A DNA stretch of 9,526 nucleotides, from contig JAMDBC010000109.1 in NCBI GenBank assembly GCA_023484185.1, forward strand, positions 1 to 9,526. Reading direction: 5' to 3'. Below the pieces are notes generated by a model. It saw only the letters and a program-made list of their open reading frames with translations, had not been told where the DNA came from and ran no database searches. The DNA comes from Chloroflexota bacterium (lineage in GTDB: Bacteria > Chloroflexota > Anaerolineae > Anaerolineales > Villigracilaceae). Below, one piece after another: positions 1 to 6,476 of this stretch. Position 1 is the first letter of the stretch. Each line of letters begins with the position of its first letter. Both the position numbers and the translations under genes were made by a program.

Positions 1-1401
1 CGTCATCGTCGAACGATAAAAGCGGTCGAAGATGTGTGGCAGGTCGCGCGCGTCGATGCCCGGGCCTTCGTCGCTGACACACACGATGACCTGTTCGGGC
101 CGCGCGGTTCCGCTGATCTTGATCTCACCTTTGGATGCATACTTGAGCGCGTTCGATACAAGATTGATGAGCACCTGTTCGAGGCGGGTTTCATCGCCGA
201 CGATGACGGGAAAATTTTTCGGGAAGTCGGTGACGAGTTTATGTTTCGGAGCCTGCGCTGAAAATTTTTCGGTCACGCGGGACGCCAGAGCGGGGAACGA
301 TACATCGGCCTGATTCAAGCTGAGGCCTCCGGCTTGCAAACGCGAAGCATCCAGCAGATCATCGATCATCTTCGACAAACGATCCGCTTCTTCTTCGATG
401 ACGGCCAGGCTGTCGCTGATCACGGCGCGATCCCATTTGGCATCGTCGCGCCGCAGTGTGGACGCGTATCCTTTAATCAGCGCAACCGGTGTGCGTAATT
501 CGTGGCTGACGATGGAAATAAAAGTCGACTTGATTTCTTCAGCGGTGCGGAAGTGGGTAATGTCGCGCACGCTGACGATGACATTGCGAAGCTTGCCGTC
601 CTCTGATAGAAGCGGCGCATACGTCACGCCGACGGGGATGGGAGGCGGAAGCGGCCGTTCGAGATCACCTTCGACATAAAGCGTGGCGTTTGGCGTGAGC
701 GGCCAGCCGTTTTGTTCAGCTTCGTCAAGAGTCCTGCCTTGCGGTTCTTTTTTCCAGCGGATGACTTCGCTGTGATGTTTGCCGACGATTTCATTGCGTG
801 ATTGCCCCAACATTTTTTCAAAGGCGGTGTTGCATCGTTCGACGGTGTGATCGCCTTTGAGAATTAAAATGCCGTCTGCGGCGGAGTCGAGAAGCGCATC
901 GAGACGTTGTTTCTCGTAGGAAACCTGTCCGTAAAGTTGAGCGTTATAAACTGCGACTGCGGCCTGGTCCGCAAATGATTGAAGAAGCACGCGGTCGTTG
1001 GGAGTGAAGAGATCGGGGTAGTTACGGAAAATGAAAATTACGCCGATAACTTGTCCATGCGCGGCGAGCGGCAGTCCCGTGCCGTTGAGCAGGCCGAGTG
1101 TCGCGGTGTAAGTCAGCTCTTGCAACATGCGGTTGAGTTCACGCACATCCAGTTCACGGACTTTTTCTTCGGCGAGTAGTGGTTCGAGATAACTTAAGAA
1201 TGCGGGTTGAATCCTGTGGGCGGCAGCCACATGCCAAGCTTCAGGTTGTTTCAACGCGATAAGCCCGGCCTGTCCGGCCAGCATTTCGATGGAGATGCGC
1301 AAAATGCGCGCCAACAGTTTCTCAAGGTCAAGTTCCTGAGTCAGCAGGCGGGCAATTTCGAGCAGGTAATCGCGTTGGCGGACGCGGAAGTCAGGGAGCA
1401 T
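1..1401 (-). CDS. Sensor histidine kinase, GAF-PAS-HisKA-HATPase (3' end outside window)
   Basis: Two-component sensor kinase expected to autophosphorylate on histidine and pass the phosphate to a response regulator not in this window. The open frame gives 467 residues without a stop up to the window edge, so the C-terminus is missing. Domains seen: GAF-like region about 12-155; PAS about 165-285, ending in the typical VRDITHFR; HisKA dimerisation helix with SHELRTP, phospho-acceptor His300; HATPase with N-box LINLVSNALKYA (Asn417), G1 box DEGPGI (444-449) and F-box FDRFYR near 459. The rest of the ATP lid and the G2 box lie beyond the window. No signal peptide or membrane segment is visible, so it is probably cytoplasmic and senses a small molecule or redox cue through GAF/PAS; the ligand is unknown. 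The ATG at 1401 is preceded in frame by TAA and TGA, so it cannot be extended upstream. There is no Shine-Dalgarno; the start fits a leaderless mRNA. Confidence 0.93.
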   Translation of the reverse strand, partial: MLPDFRVRQRDYLLEIARLLTQELDLEKLLARILRISIEMLAGQAGLIALKQPEAWHVAAAHRIQPAFLSYLEPLLAEEKVRELDVRELNRMLQELTYTATLGLLNGTGLPLAAHGQVIGVIFIFRNYPDLFTPNDRVLLQSFADQAAVAVYNAQLYGQVSYEKQRLDALLDSAADGILILKGDHTVERCNTAFEKMLGQSRNEIVGKHHSEVIRWKKEPQGRTLDEAEQNGWPLTPNATLYVEGDLERPLPPPIPVGVTYAPLLSEDGKLRNVIVSVRDITHFRTAEEIKSTFISIVSHELRTPVALIKGYASTLRRDDAKWDRAVISDSLAVIEEEADRLSKMIDDLLDASRLQAGGLSLNQADVSFPALASRVTEKFSAQAPKHKLVTDFPKNFPVIVGDETRLEQVLINLVSNALKYASKGEIKISGTARPEQVIVCVSDEGPGIDARDLPHIFDRFYRSTMT

Positions 1402-1407
1402 GGAGAG

Positions 1408-1416
1408 ATTTTATCA
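1408..1416 (-). promoter_or_regulatory. Extended -10 promoter of the histidine kinase gene
   Basis: On the minus strand TGATAAAAT (an extended -10, TGn followed by TAAAAT) ends 6 nt before the ATG at 1401, which puts the predicted transcription start on the A of the ATG. I find no good -35 hexamer at 16-18 bp. The spacing and the lack of a Shine-Dalgarno sequence agree with leaderless initiation. Confidence 0.5.
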
Positions 1417-1454
1417 CTGGCGTTTTTGTGAGGCTATATGAGTTCTATTAACAA

Positions 1455-1488
1455 ATACATCTCACCGATGTAAATCAGTGAGATGTAT
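1455..1488 (-). terminator. 11-bp inverted repeat after the aminotransferase gene; candidate terminator
   Basis: A perfect 11-bp inverted repeat (atacatctcac at 1455-1465, gtgagatgtat at 1478-1488) with a 12-nt loop begins 23 nt past the aminotransferase stop. On the minus strand the stem is followed by TTGTTAATAG, a weak U-tract, and the stem is only 4/11 GC. It may be a modest terminator for the ROK-aminotransferase operon. Since it also lies about 55-90 bp upstream of the histidine kinase start, it could instead be an operator. Confidence 0.45.
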
Positions 1489-1511
1489 AAGTCATTTAAA
1501 TTGCGACAACC

Positions 1512-2834
1512 TTACCTCATTTCTTTTTCTGCAACCCCGATCACTTCTTCGAAAATCTTCAATCCTTCATCGATCTCAGGCTTTGAGATGGAAAGCGGCG
1601 GCGCGATGCGGATGACACTCTTGCCGCACGACAGCATCAGCAGGCCGTGTTCGAAAGCCAGCTCAACGACACGGTCGGTCAATTCCTTGGCGGCTTCTTT
1701 TGTGTCGCGGTCCTTGACAAATTCCACGCCGATCATCAGACCCTTGCCGCGTACTTGCCCAATGCTCGGATGACGCGCCTGGATTTCCTCCAAAGCGTCC
1801 ATCGCATACTGGCCGACTTCCGCTGCGTTCTGCATATATTCTTTTCCGATCAAGTCTATGGTCGCCAAAGACGCGGCACAGGAAATCGGATTTCCTCCGT
1901 AGGTGTTACCGTGCGTGCCAAGTTCCCAATCCATGACTGATTTGCGGGCGATGCACGCGCCGAGCGGCATGCCCGATGCGATGCCTTTGGCCGCCGTGAT
2001 CATGTCCGGCTCGACGCCGAAATGTTCAATGGCCCACCATTTGCCGGTGCGCCCCATGCCGCATTGGACTTCGTCCAAAATCATGAGAATGCCGTGTCTA
2101 TCGCACAACTTTCGCAACGCCGGATAAAAGTCATCTGGCGGAACAATATATCCGCCCTCGCCCTGAATCGTCTCAACCAGAATTCCAGCCACATCCTTCG
2201 GCGGAAGAATTTGATTTAATATGTCTTCTTCAATATAACGAACGACTGCTTCGCCGTAACCTTCGCCCTTGCGGCGTTCGAGTACCGGGCGGTATGGATT
2301 GGGAAATGGCGCGTGTGTCACGCCGTTCATTAGTGGATAAAACCCGCTGTGATATTTGGCCTTGCTGGCGGTGAATGTCACCGCGCCCATTGTGCGTCCG
2401 TGGAAGGCGCCGGTAAAACCGATAAAGTTCGAGCGCTTGGTGTGATAGCGCGCCAGCTTGATGGCGGTTTCCACCGCCTCCGTGCCGGAGTTGGTCATGA
2501 ATGAAAGCGCGTCCTCCTCAAAGGGCGCAATCTCATTTAGTTTCTCAGCCAGTTGAATCCATTTCTCGTGATAAAAATCTGAAGAAATATGAATGAACTT
2601 CTCAGCCTGTTCCTGAATGGCTTTGACTACTTTAGGATGTGCGTATCCGGTCGATACCACTGCAATGCCGCCCATGAAATCTAAAAAGCGGTTGCCGTCC
2701 ACGTCCCACACTTCTGTGCCTTTACCATGATCCATCACGAATGGATAACCGCGCGGATACGAGGGCGAAATCACTTTATGATCGCGTTCGATCAGTGCTT
2801 TGGCTTTGGGGCCGGGCAGATTTAATTTGGTCAT
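1512..2834 (-). CDS. Class III PLP-dependent aminotransferase (acetylornithine/4-aminobutyrate family; possible amino-acid racemase)
   Basis: Full-length fold-type I PLP enzyme of 440 residues, the usual size for GabT/ArgD-type aminotransferases. Visible motifs: SGTEA (116-120) and FHGRT (144-148) of the cofactor phosphate and ring site, ETIQGEGG (221-228), DEVQCGMGRTG with Asp254 contacting the pyridine nitrogen, the Schiff-base lysine Lys283 in AAKGIASG, TYGGNP (311-316) and IRIAPPL with Arg409, the usual carboxylate-binding arginine. The N-terminus (PGPKAKALIERD, then VISPSYPR) resembles the archaeal branch of the family, in which some members are omega-aminotransferases for ornithine/GABA and others are broad-specificity amino-acid racemases, so the substrate cannot be fixed from sequence. 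The ATG overlaps the stop of the ROK gene (ATGA), and AAGGAG lies 5 nt upstream inside the ROK gene, so translation is probably coupled. Cytoplasmic. Certain for family, uncertain for substrate. Confidence 0.93.
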   Translation of the reverse strand: MTKLNLPGPKAKALIERDHKVISPSYPRGYPFVMDHGKGTEVWDVDGNRFLDFMGGIAVVSTGYAHPKVVKAIQEQAEKFIHISSDFYHEKWIQLAEKLNEIAPFEEDALSFMTNSGTEAVETAIKLARYHTKRSNFIGFTGAFHGRTMGAVTFTASKAKYHSGFYPLMNGVTHAPFPNPYRPVLERRKGEGYGEAVVRYIEEDILNQILPPKDVAGILVETIQGEGGYIVPPDDFYPALRKLCDRHGILMILDEVQCGMGRTGKWWAIEHFGVEPDMITAAKGIASGMPLGACIARKSVMDWELGTHGNTYGGNPISCAASLATIDLIGKEYMQNAAEVGQYAMDALEEIQARHPSIGQVRGKGLMIGVEFVKDRDTKEAAKELTDRVVELAFEHGLLMLSCGKSVIRIAPPLSISKPEIDEGLKIFEEVIGVAEKEMR

Positions 2835-3787
2835 ACACTCTCCTTGTTTGCAAATTGCAGCTTCAATTGCGCCAAGGCCAGCGCACCGAGCAGGCCAGCA
2901 TCATCACCTAAGGCGGCCATTTCAATTCTTAGATCTTCAAGATAGCGTGGGTGAAAGACATGCTTTTGAAGGCTGATATGGAATGGGTCGAACAATAATG
3001 GGCCGACCTGCGAAACTCCCCCGCCAAAGATAACGATGGATGGATCGAACGTGTGCAGGAAACTTGCGACGCCGATGCCGAGATATTCACCCGCACGCTG
3101 ATATGCAGACTTCGCCAGTTCGTCGCCTTGCATGGCGGCATCCGCCACCTGACGCGCCGTCAGATTCACATCACTCTTCAAGCTGGACCTCGCGCCGGAT
3201 TCCATTTCACTGAGCGCGTATCTGACAATGGCTGGTCCCGACGAGAAAGATTCAAGATGGCCGTAAAACCCACAGGAACAAATCGGCCCGTCCGGGTCGA
3301 TGATTACATGACCGAGCTCGGCGGCCATGCCATGAGTTCCCTGCAGAAGTCGGTCGTTGATGATGACACCACCTCCGATCCCAGTGCTGACCGTGAGGTA
3401 CAGCACATCATGATGCCCTTTGCCCGCGCCAAACTTCCATTCACCAAGCCCCGCCAGATTCGCATCATTATCAAGGAATACAGGGATTTTGAAATAGTCC
3501 GAAAGTTTCGGCACAAGCGGAAAGTTGTGCCACTCTTGGATATTTGGCGTGGCCAGGATGTAGCCCGAGTGAGGGTCAAGCGGTCCTGGCGATGCGACTC
3601 CGATCACAGCAACGCTCCCGTCTTTTGGCCAAACGGATTCAATGACTTTGACAAGTCTTTCGTAGACCCCCGGTTCATTTGCCTGAGTTTTGACGCGCTG
3701 GTGGTGGATGGGCTGGGTGTTGTCTGATTCGTAAGCGGCGGCGCGCAAGTGCGTTCCGCCTATGTCTACTGCGATAATTGAACCCAT
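2831..3787 (-). CDS. ROK-family sugar kinase (probable glucokinase-like)
   Basis: ATP-dependent kinase of the ROK (repressor, ORF, kinase) family, 318 residues from the ATG at 3787, the typical length for a kinase; no N-terminal DNA-binding domain, so not a ROK repressor. Seen: N-terminal phosphate motif DIGGTHLRAA (8-17), ASPGPL (65-70), LDNDANLAGLGEW with catalytic base Asp108, TVSTGIGGG (132-140), the ExGH segment with His160, a zinc motif CSCGFYGH, and the adenosine motif IFGGGVSQ (253-260). The zinc motif is unusual: the third cysteine of the normal CxCGxxGCxE is His177. Glucose is the likeliest substrate given the neighbouring glycolytic genes, but fructose, mannose or amino sugars are possible. 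The frame stays open to 3835, but those 16 extra residues precede the family motif, have no ribosome site and overlap the -10 box, so 3787 is preferred. First gene of an operon with the aminotransferase. Confidence 0.92.
   Translation of the reverse strand: MGSIIAVDIGGTHLRAAAYESDNTQPIHHQRVKTQANEPGVYERLVKVIESVWPKDGSVAVIGVASPGPLDPHSGYILATPNIQEWHNFPLVPKLSDYFKIPVFLDNDANLAGLGEWKFGAGKGHHDVLYLTVSTGIGGGVIINDRLLQGTHGMAAELGHVIIDPDGPICSCGFYGHLESFSSGPAIVRYALSEMESGARSSLKSDVNLTARQVADAAMQGDELAKSAYQRAGEYLGIGVASFLHTFDPSIVIFGGGVSQVGPLLFDPFHISLQKHVFHPRYLEDLRIEMAALGDDAGLLGALALAQLKLQFANKESV
2840..2845 (-). promoter_or_regulatory. Shine-Dalgarno of the aminotransferase gene, inside the ROK gene
   Basis: AAGGAG on the minus strand, 5 nt before the ATG at 2834, lies within the last codons of the upstream ROK gene. 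With the ATGA stop/start overlap it decides the start and indicates translational coupling. Confidence 0.75.
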
Positions 3788-3794
3788 GAGCGCA

Positions 3795-3800
3795 ATTATA
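3795..3800 (-). promoter_or_regulatory. -10 box (TATAAT) of the ROK kinase operon; leaderless start predicted
   Basis: A perfect TATAAT on the minus strand ends 7 nt before the ATG at 3787, placing the transcription start at or next to the A of the ATG. No purine-rich Shine-Dalgarno precedes the ATG. The -35 is poor (AAGGCT at 17 bp spacing). Confidence 0.55.
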
Positions 3801-3858
3801 CCGTAACCCATTTGACCAGCCTTTATTTTGCGCATCGTTTATGACGATATGGGGAATG

Positions 3859-3883
3859 AAAAGGTTCAAAATAAAAAGGTTCA
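3859..3883 (+). repeat. Direct repeat AAAAGGTTCA x2 upstream of the yvcK promoter
   Basis: The 10-mer aaaaggttca occurs at 3859-3868 and again at 3874-3883, offset by 15 bp. The second copy ends just before the -35 box at 3885. This could be an A-rich UP-like element or a paired activator site in the divergent ROK/yvcK region; no function is proven. Confidence 0.55.
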
Positions 3884-3884
3884 G

Positions 3885-3913
3885 TTGACTCTTGTCTCAA
3901 ACACTGCTAAACT
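3885..3913 (+). promoter_or_regulatory. Sigma-70-type promoter of yvcK (TTGACT-17-TAAACT), leaderless
   Basis: TTGACT at 3885-3890 is followed after exactly 17 bp by TAAACT at 3908-3913, with a TG one base before the -10 (extended -10). The -10 ends 7 nt before the GTG at 3921, so the predicted transcription start coincides with the start codon. This is the best promoter in the window. Confidence 0.7.
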
Positions 3914-3920
3914 CCTTCGC

Positions 3921-5252
3921 GTGAAAGAAACTCATCAATCCTTCTTGCAACGATTTAGGCAAGGCTTGCAGCTATCCTTGCGCTGGTTCCTGCCCGGGCT
4001 GGGCATCAAGCGTTGGATGGTAATGATTTTATTGGGGATTACCATGTTGGGCGTGGGACTTGGCATCTTCCTGCTCAACATTTATCGTACCGATACAAGC
4101 AACCCGACGGTTTTGTTTTTTCTTTCTTATGCATCCCTGCGTTTTTTGCCGCGCATGATGCGTGTCTTAATTTTCGGCTCGCTTGGAATCGGCTTTGTGG
4201 TTTATGGGATCTGGGGATTGAACCGTGCTTTGCTTCGGCCATTTCTGCGGCCAGGACGCGCGGTCGTTGACCAGATCGCGGACTATCGCCGCCGCGAACG
4301 TGGACCGCGTGTGGTGGCCATCGGCGGCGGGCATGGGCTGTCCACGCTCTTGCGCGGACTCAAAGAGCACACTCGTAATCTCACGGCGGTCGTCACTGTG
4401 GCAGACGATGGCGGTTCGTCGGGACGTTTGCGCGAGAGTCTTGGCATTCTTCCACCGGGTGATATCCGTAATTGTCTTGCGGCTCTATCCAACGATGAAG
4501 CTTTGCTGGCTCAGCTTTTTCAGTATCGTTTCAGCGGCGCGCCGGGATTGGAAGGTCACTCGTTTGGGAATCTGTTCATCTCCGCCTTGACCGAGATCAC
4601 AGGCAGTTTTGAGGAGGCTGTGGCCGAGTCTGGCCGGGCGTTATCGGTGAGTGGACGCGTTTTGCCATCTACGTTGCATGATGTTCGTTTGGTGGCAGAT
4701 GTCCGTTTGCCGCATTTAGTTAACGAGGTCAGGGTTCAGGGCGAAAGTAAGATCCCCGAAATGGCGGGACGAGTCCGAAGGGTCTGGTTGGAGCCGAACA
4801 ACCCGCCTGCATTTCCACCGGTCCTGCAATCCATCCTGAGCGCGGAGTTGATCGTGATCGGTCCAGGTAGTTTGTACACGAGTCTTCTGCCAAATTTGCT
4901 GGTCCCCGATTTGCTGGCTGCGATTCATGCCAGCCGTGCCATCAAAGTTTTTGTTTGTAATATCGCCACTCAGGCGGGCGAGACAGACTCGTATTCCTGC
5001 TATGATCATGCGCGCGCGGTGGAGCAGCACATCGGTGAGGACTTGTTTGATGTGATATTGTGCAATGAAAATTATGAAGGCGACCCCGGCGTCAACTCGG
5101 AGTGGGTGCGTGCCGATGAAAAGACCATGACCGATACGCGCTCTTATTGCGCCGATCTAATCGATGACGAACATCCCTGGCGGCATAATTCAGTTAAGTT
5201 GTCTCAAGTGCTCATGGATTTATTTTTTGAACGAACCGGACCTTTGAAATAG
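3921..5252 (+). CDS. yvcK: YvcK/CuvA-family UDP-GlcNAc-binding protein with N-terminal membrane anchor
   Basis: Member of the YvcK (CofD-like) family, which in Bacillus binds UDP-GlcNAc and is needed for normal cell-wall growth on gluconeogenic carbon. 443 residues from the GTG at 3921. The family core begins near residue 129: VVAIGGGHGLSTLLRGLK (nucleotide-sugar loop, 131-148), TVADDGGSSGRLR (159-171), PPGDIRNCL (178-186), GHSFGNL (212-218), IGPGSLYTS (313-321) and CNIATQAGET (346-355). Before it lie about 128 extra residues with two hydrophobic segments (about 33-53 and 80-100) and basic flanks, so the core is probably tethered to the cytoplasmic face of the membrane; the Bacillus protein (about 317 aa) has no such part. 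The frame is open back to a TTG at 3828 (31 more residues) and has an ATG at 3849, but these run across the promoter and lack ribosome sites. Followed by gap and pgk, a grouping also seen in actinobacteria. Confidence 0.92.
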   Translation: MKETHQSFLQRFRQGLQLSLRWFLPGLGIKRWMVMILLGITMLGVGLGIFLLNIYRTDTSNPTVLFFLSYASLRFLPRMMRVLIFGSLGIGFVVYGIWGLNRALLRPFLRPGRAVVDQIADYRRRERGPRVVAIGGGHGLSTLLRGLKEHTRNLTAVVTVADDGGSSGRLRESLGILPPGDIRNCLAALSNDEALLAQLFQYRFSGAPGLEGHSFGNLFISALTEITGSFEEAVAESGRALSVSGRVLPSTLHDVRLVADVRLPHLVNEVRVQGESKIPEMAGRVRRVWLEPNNPPAFPPVLQSILSAELIVIGPGSLYTSLLPNLLVPDLLAAIHASRAIKVFVCNIATQAGETDSYSCYDHARAVEQHIGEDLFDVILCNENYEGDPGVNSEWVRADEKTMTDTRSYCADLIDDEHPWRHNSVKLSQVLMDLFFERTGPLK

Positions 5253-5313
5253 AATTGAAATTGTTCTGGCAGCCAGTTAGTTGGTTCACCCGCCTTGTCT
5301 TCAAATTTCGCGG

Positions 5314-5339
5314 TAAGATCGTAGCGTGAGATAAATCAC
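5314..5339 (+). promoter_or_regulatory. gap leader: weak -10 candidate and CRP/FNR-like palindrome
   Basis: In the 114-bp gap between yvcK and gap, TAAGAT at 5314-5319 could be a -10, although no convincing -35 precedes it. It would start transcription near 5326. Starting there is GTGA-N6-TCAC (5326-5329 and 5336-5339), which matches the core of CRP/FNR-family sites (GTGA, six bases, TCAC). If the -10 is right, a bound regulator would block initiation. Short palindromes arise by chance, so this is tentative. I see no clear terminator for yvcK in this interval. Confidence 0.3.
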
Positions 5340-5353
5340 TACCAAAATATTTT

Positions 5354-5358
5354 AGGAG
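5354..5358 (+). promoter_or_regulatory. Shine-Dalgarno of gap
   Basis: AGGAG lies 8 nt before the ATG at 5367 and fixes the start, which also matches the conserved N-terminus [13 protein letters not shown]. In contrast to yvcK, gap has a leadered mRNA. Confidence 0.75.
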
Positions 5359-5366
5359 ATACCATC

Positions 5367-6422
5367 ATGATAAAGATTGGAATTAACGGCTTTGGCCGCA
5401 TTGGACGTCAGGTACTGAAGGCGATCCGCGATTACTATCCCAACGAATTGGAGGTGGTCGCCTTCAACGACATCGGTGATATGCCGACCATGGCGCACTT
5501 GCTCAAATACGACTCGAATTATGGACGTTTCAACGGCACGGTTGAAGTCGCTGAAGACGGCTTGCACGTTGACGGTAAAAAGATCAAGGCCTTCAAGGAA
5601 ACCGATCCGGCCGCGATCCCGTGGGGCAGTCTCGGCGTGGACATCGTGATCGAGTCGACCGGCTTGTTCACGATCAAGGAAGACGGCGTGAACAAGAAGG
5701 GCAAGACCGTCAAGGGCGCCGTCAATCACATCACCAAGGGCGGCGCGAAGAAAGTCATCATCTCCGCTCCGGCTGAAGGCGAAGACCTGACCATCGTGCT
5801 CAGCGTGAACGAAGACAAGTATGACCCGAAGAAACATCACGTTCTTTCGAATGCCTCCTGCACGACGAACTGCCTCGCACCGGCGGTGAAGGTTGTACAC
5901 GACAAATATAAGATCAAGCGCGGCTTCATGACGACCATCCACTCGTACACGAACGACCAGAAGATTCTCGACCTTCCGCACTCGGACTTGCGCCGCGCCC
6001 GCGCGGCCGCGATGAATATCATCCCAACTACGACCGGCGCGGCCAAAGCCCTCAAGCTGGTTATTCCTGATCTGGCTGGCAAGTTCGACGGTTATGCTCT
6101 GCGTGTCCCGACTCCCACTGTTTCCATTGTTGATTACACGGCGGAACTCGAAACCGAAACCAGTACGGATGAATTGCGTCAGGCGTTCCGCGACGCCGCC
6201 CAACTGCCGCGCTTCAAAGGCATTTTGCAGGCTGTGGACGAACCACTGGTCAGCATGGACTACAAGGGCGATCCGCATTCATCCTCTGTTGACCTGCCAT
6301 TTACCTCGGTGCTTGGCAAAGAGAAGAACAACTTTATCAAAGTGGTGGCGTGGTACGACAACGAATGGGGTTACTCTGTCCGTACCGCCGACCTCGCTGC
6401 GATGATCGCGAAATCACTCTAA
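5367..6422 (+). CDS. gap: Glyceraldehyde-3-phosphate dehydrogenase (type I, phosphorylating)
   Basis: Converts glyceraldehyde 3-phosphate, phosphate and NAD+ to 1,3-bisphosphoglycerate in glycolysis, reversibly for gluconeogenesis; cytoplasmic, normally tetrameric. Seen: Rossmann start [11 protein letters not shown] (4-14), FNDIGD with Asp35 in the position that favours NAD over [16 protein letters not shown] with catalytic Cys165, TTIHSYT with His192, [14 protein letters not shown] (S-loop), TTTGAAKA (221-228), RVPTP with Arg246, and WYDNEWGYS (329-337). Length is 351 residues, about 15 more than typical bacterial enzymes; the extra lies at about residues 105-122 between ESTGLFT and [12 protein letters not shown] and is Lys/Gly-rich. 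Preceded by yvcK and followed after 54 bp by pgk, which encodes the next enzyme, with a hairpin in between. The 5' leader holds a CRP-like palindrome. Confidence 0.98.
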   Translation: MIKIGINGFGRIGRQVLKAIRDYYPNELEVVAFNDIGDMPTMAHLLKYDSNYGRFNGTVEVAEDGLHVDGKKIKAFKETDPAAIPWGSLGVDIVIESTGLFTIKEDGVNKKGKTVKGAVNHITKGGAKKVIISAPAEGEDLTIVLSVNEDKYDPKKHHVLSNASCTTNCLAPAVKVVHDKYKIKRGFMTTIHSYTNDQKILDLPHSDLRRARAAAMNIIPTTTGAAKALKLVIPDLAGKFDGYALRVPTPTVSIVDYTAELETETSTDELRQAFRDAAQLPRFKGILQAVDEPLVSMDYKGDPHSSSVDLPFTSVLGKEKNNFIKVVAWYDNEWGYSVRTADLAAMIAKSL

Positions 6423-6427
6423 ATTTT

Positions 6428-6467
6428 AGACCTTGCGAAGGTTAGCAACCTTCGCAAGGTTTTTGTT
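6428..6467 (+). terminator. Nested-palindrome hairpin with U-tract between gap and pgk
   Basis: A perfect 14-bp stem, accttgcgaaggtt (6430-6443) and aaccttcgcaaggt (6447-6460), closes a 3-nt loop AGC and can be extended by a G-U and an A-U pair; it is followed by TTTTGTT. This is a textbook intrinsic terminator shape 8 nt after the gap stop, only 10 nt before the pgk Shine-Dalgarno core. It may act as a partial terminator that makes gap mRNA more abundant than pgk mRNA. Each arm is itself nearly palindromic (ACCTT-gcg-AAGGT and AACCTT-cgc-AAGGTT), so two small hairpins can form instead. It may also be a dispersed intergenic repeat. Confidence 0.75.
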
Positions 6468-6471
6468 GGAG
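6468..6471 (+). promoter_or_regulatory. Shine-Dalgarno of pgk
   Basis: GGAG lies 5 nt before the ATG at 6477, immediately after the U-tract of the hairpin, so ribosome loading and the terminator fold are close enough to affect each other. No separate promoter for pgk is evident in the 54-bp gap. Confidence 0.6.
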
Positions 6472-6476
6472 TTACC

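Noticed and set aside
1..1401. Histidine kinase as a pseudogene because no closed frame covers it
   Set aside because: The minus-strand frame is open without interruption from 1401 to the window edge with every motif in order; it is simply cut by the window boundary.
3053..3727. Plus-strand open frame (224 codons) opposite the ROK kinase gene
   Set aside because: Antisense to a gene with all ROK motifs; no homology-like motif or ribosome site. Shadow frame.
3788..3835. Upstream start (3835) for the ROK kinase
   Set aside because: Adds 16 residues ahead of the canonical IIAVDIGGT start and overlaps the TATAAT box; no ribosome site.
3828..3920. TTG at 3828 or ATG at 3849 as the yvcK start
   Set aside because: Both lack a Shine-Dalgarno, would translate across a well-formed TTGACT-17-TAAACT promoter, and add residues with no family similarity. 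The GTG at 3921 fits the promoter spacing.
5262..5280. Small CTGG-cag-CCAG hairpin after yvcK as a terminator
   Set aside because: Only a 4-bp stem with no U-tract; not distinguishable from chance.
5352..6278. Long minus-strand open frame (308 codons) opposite gap
   Set aside because: It lies wholly antisense to a certain GAPDH gene, its product is compositionally odd (many Arg, Val and Asp) with no recognisable motif, and it has no promoter or ribosome site. It is a codon-bias shadow.
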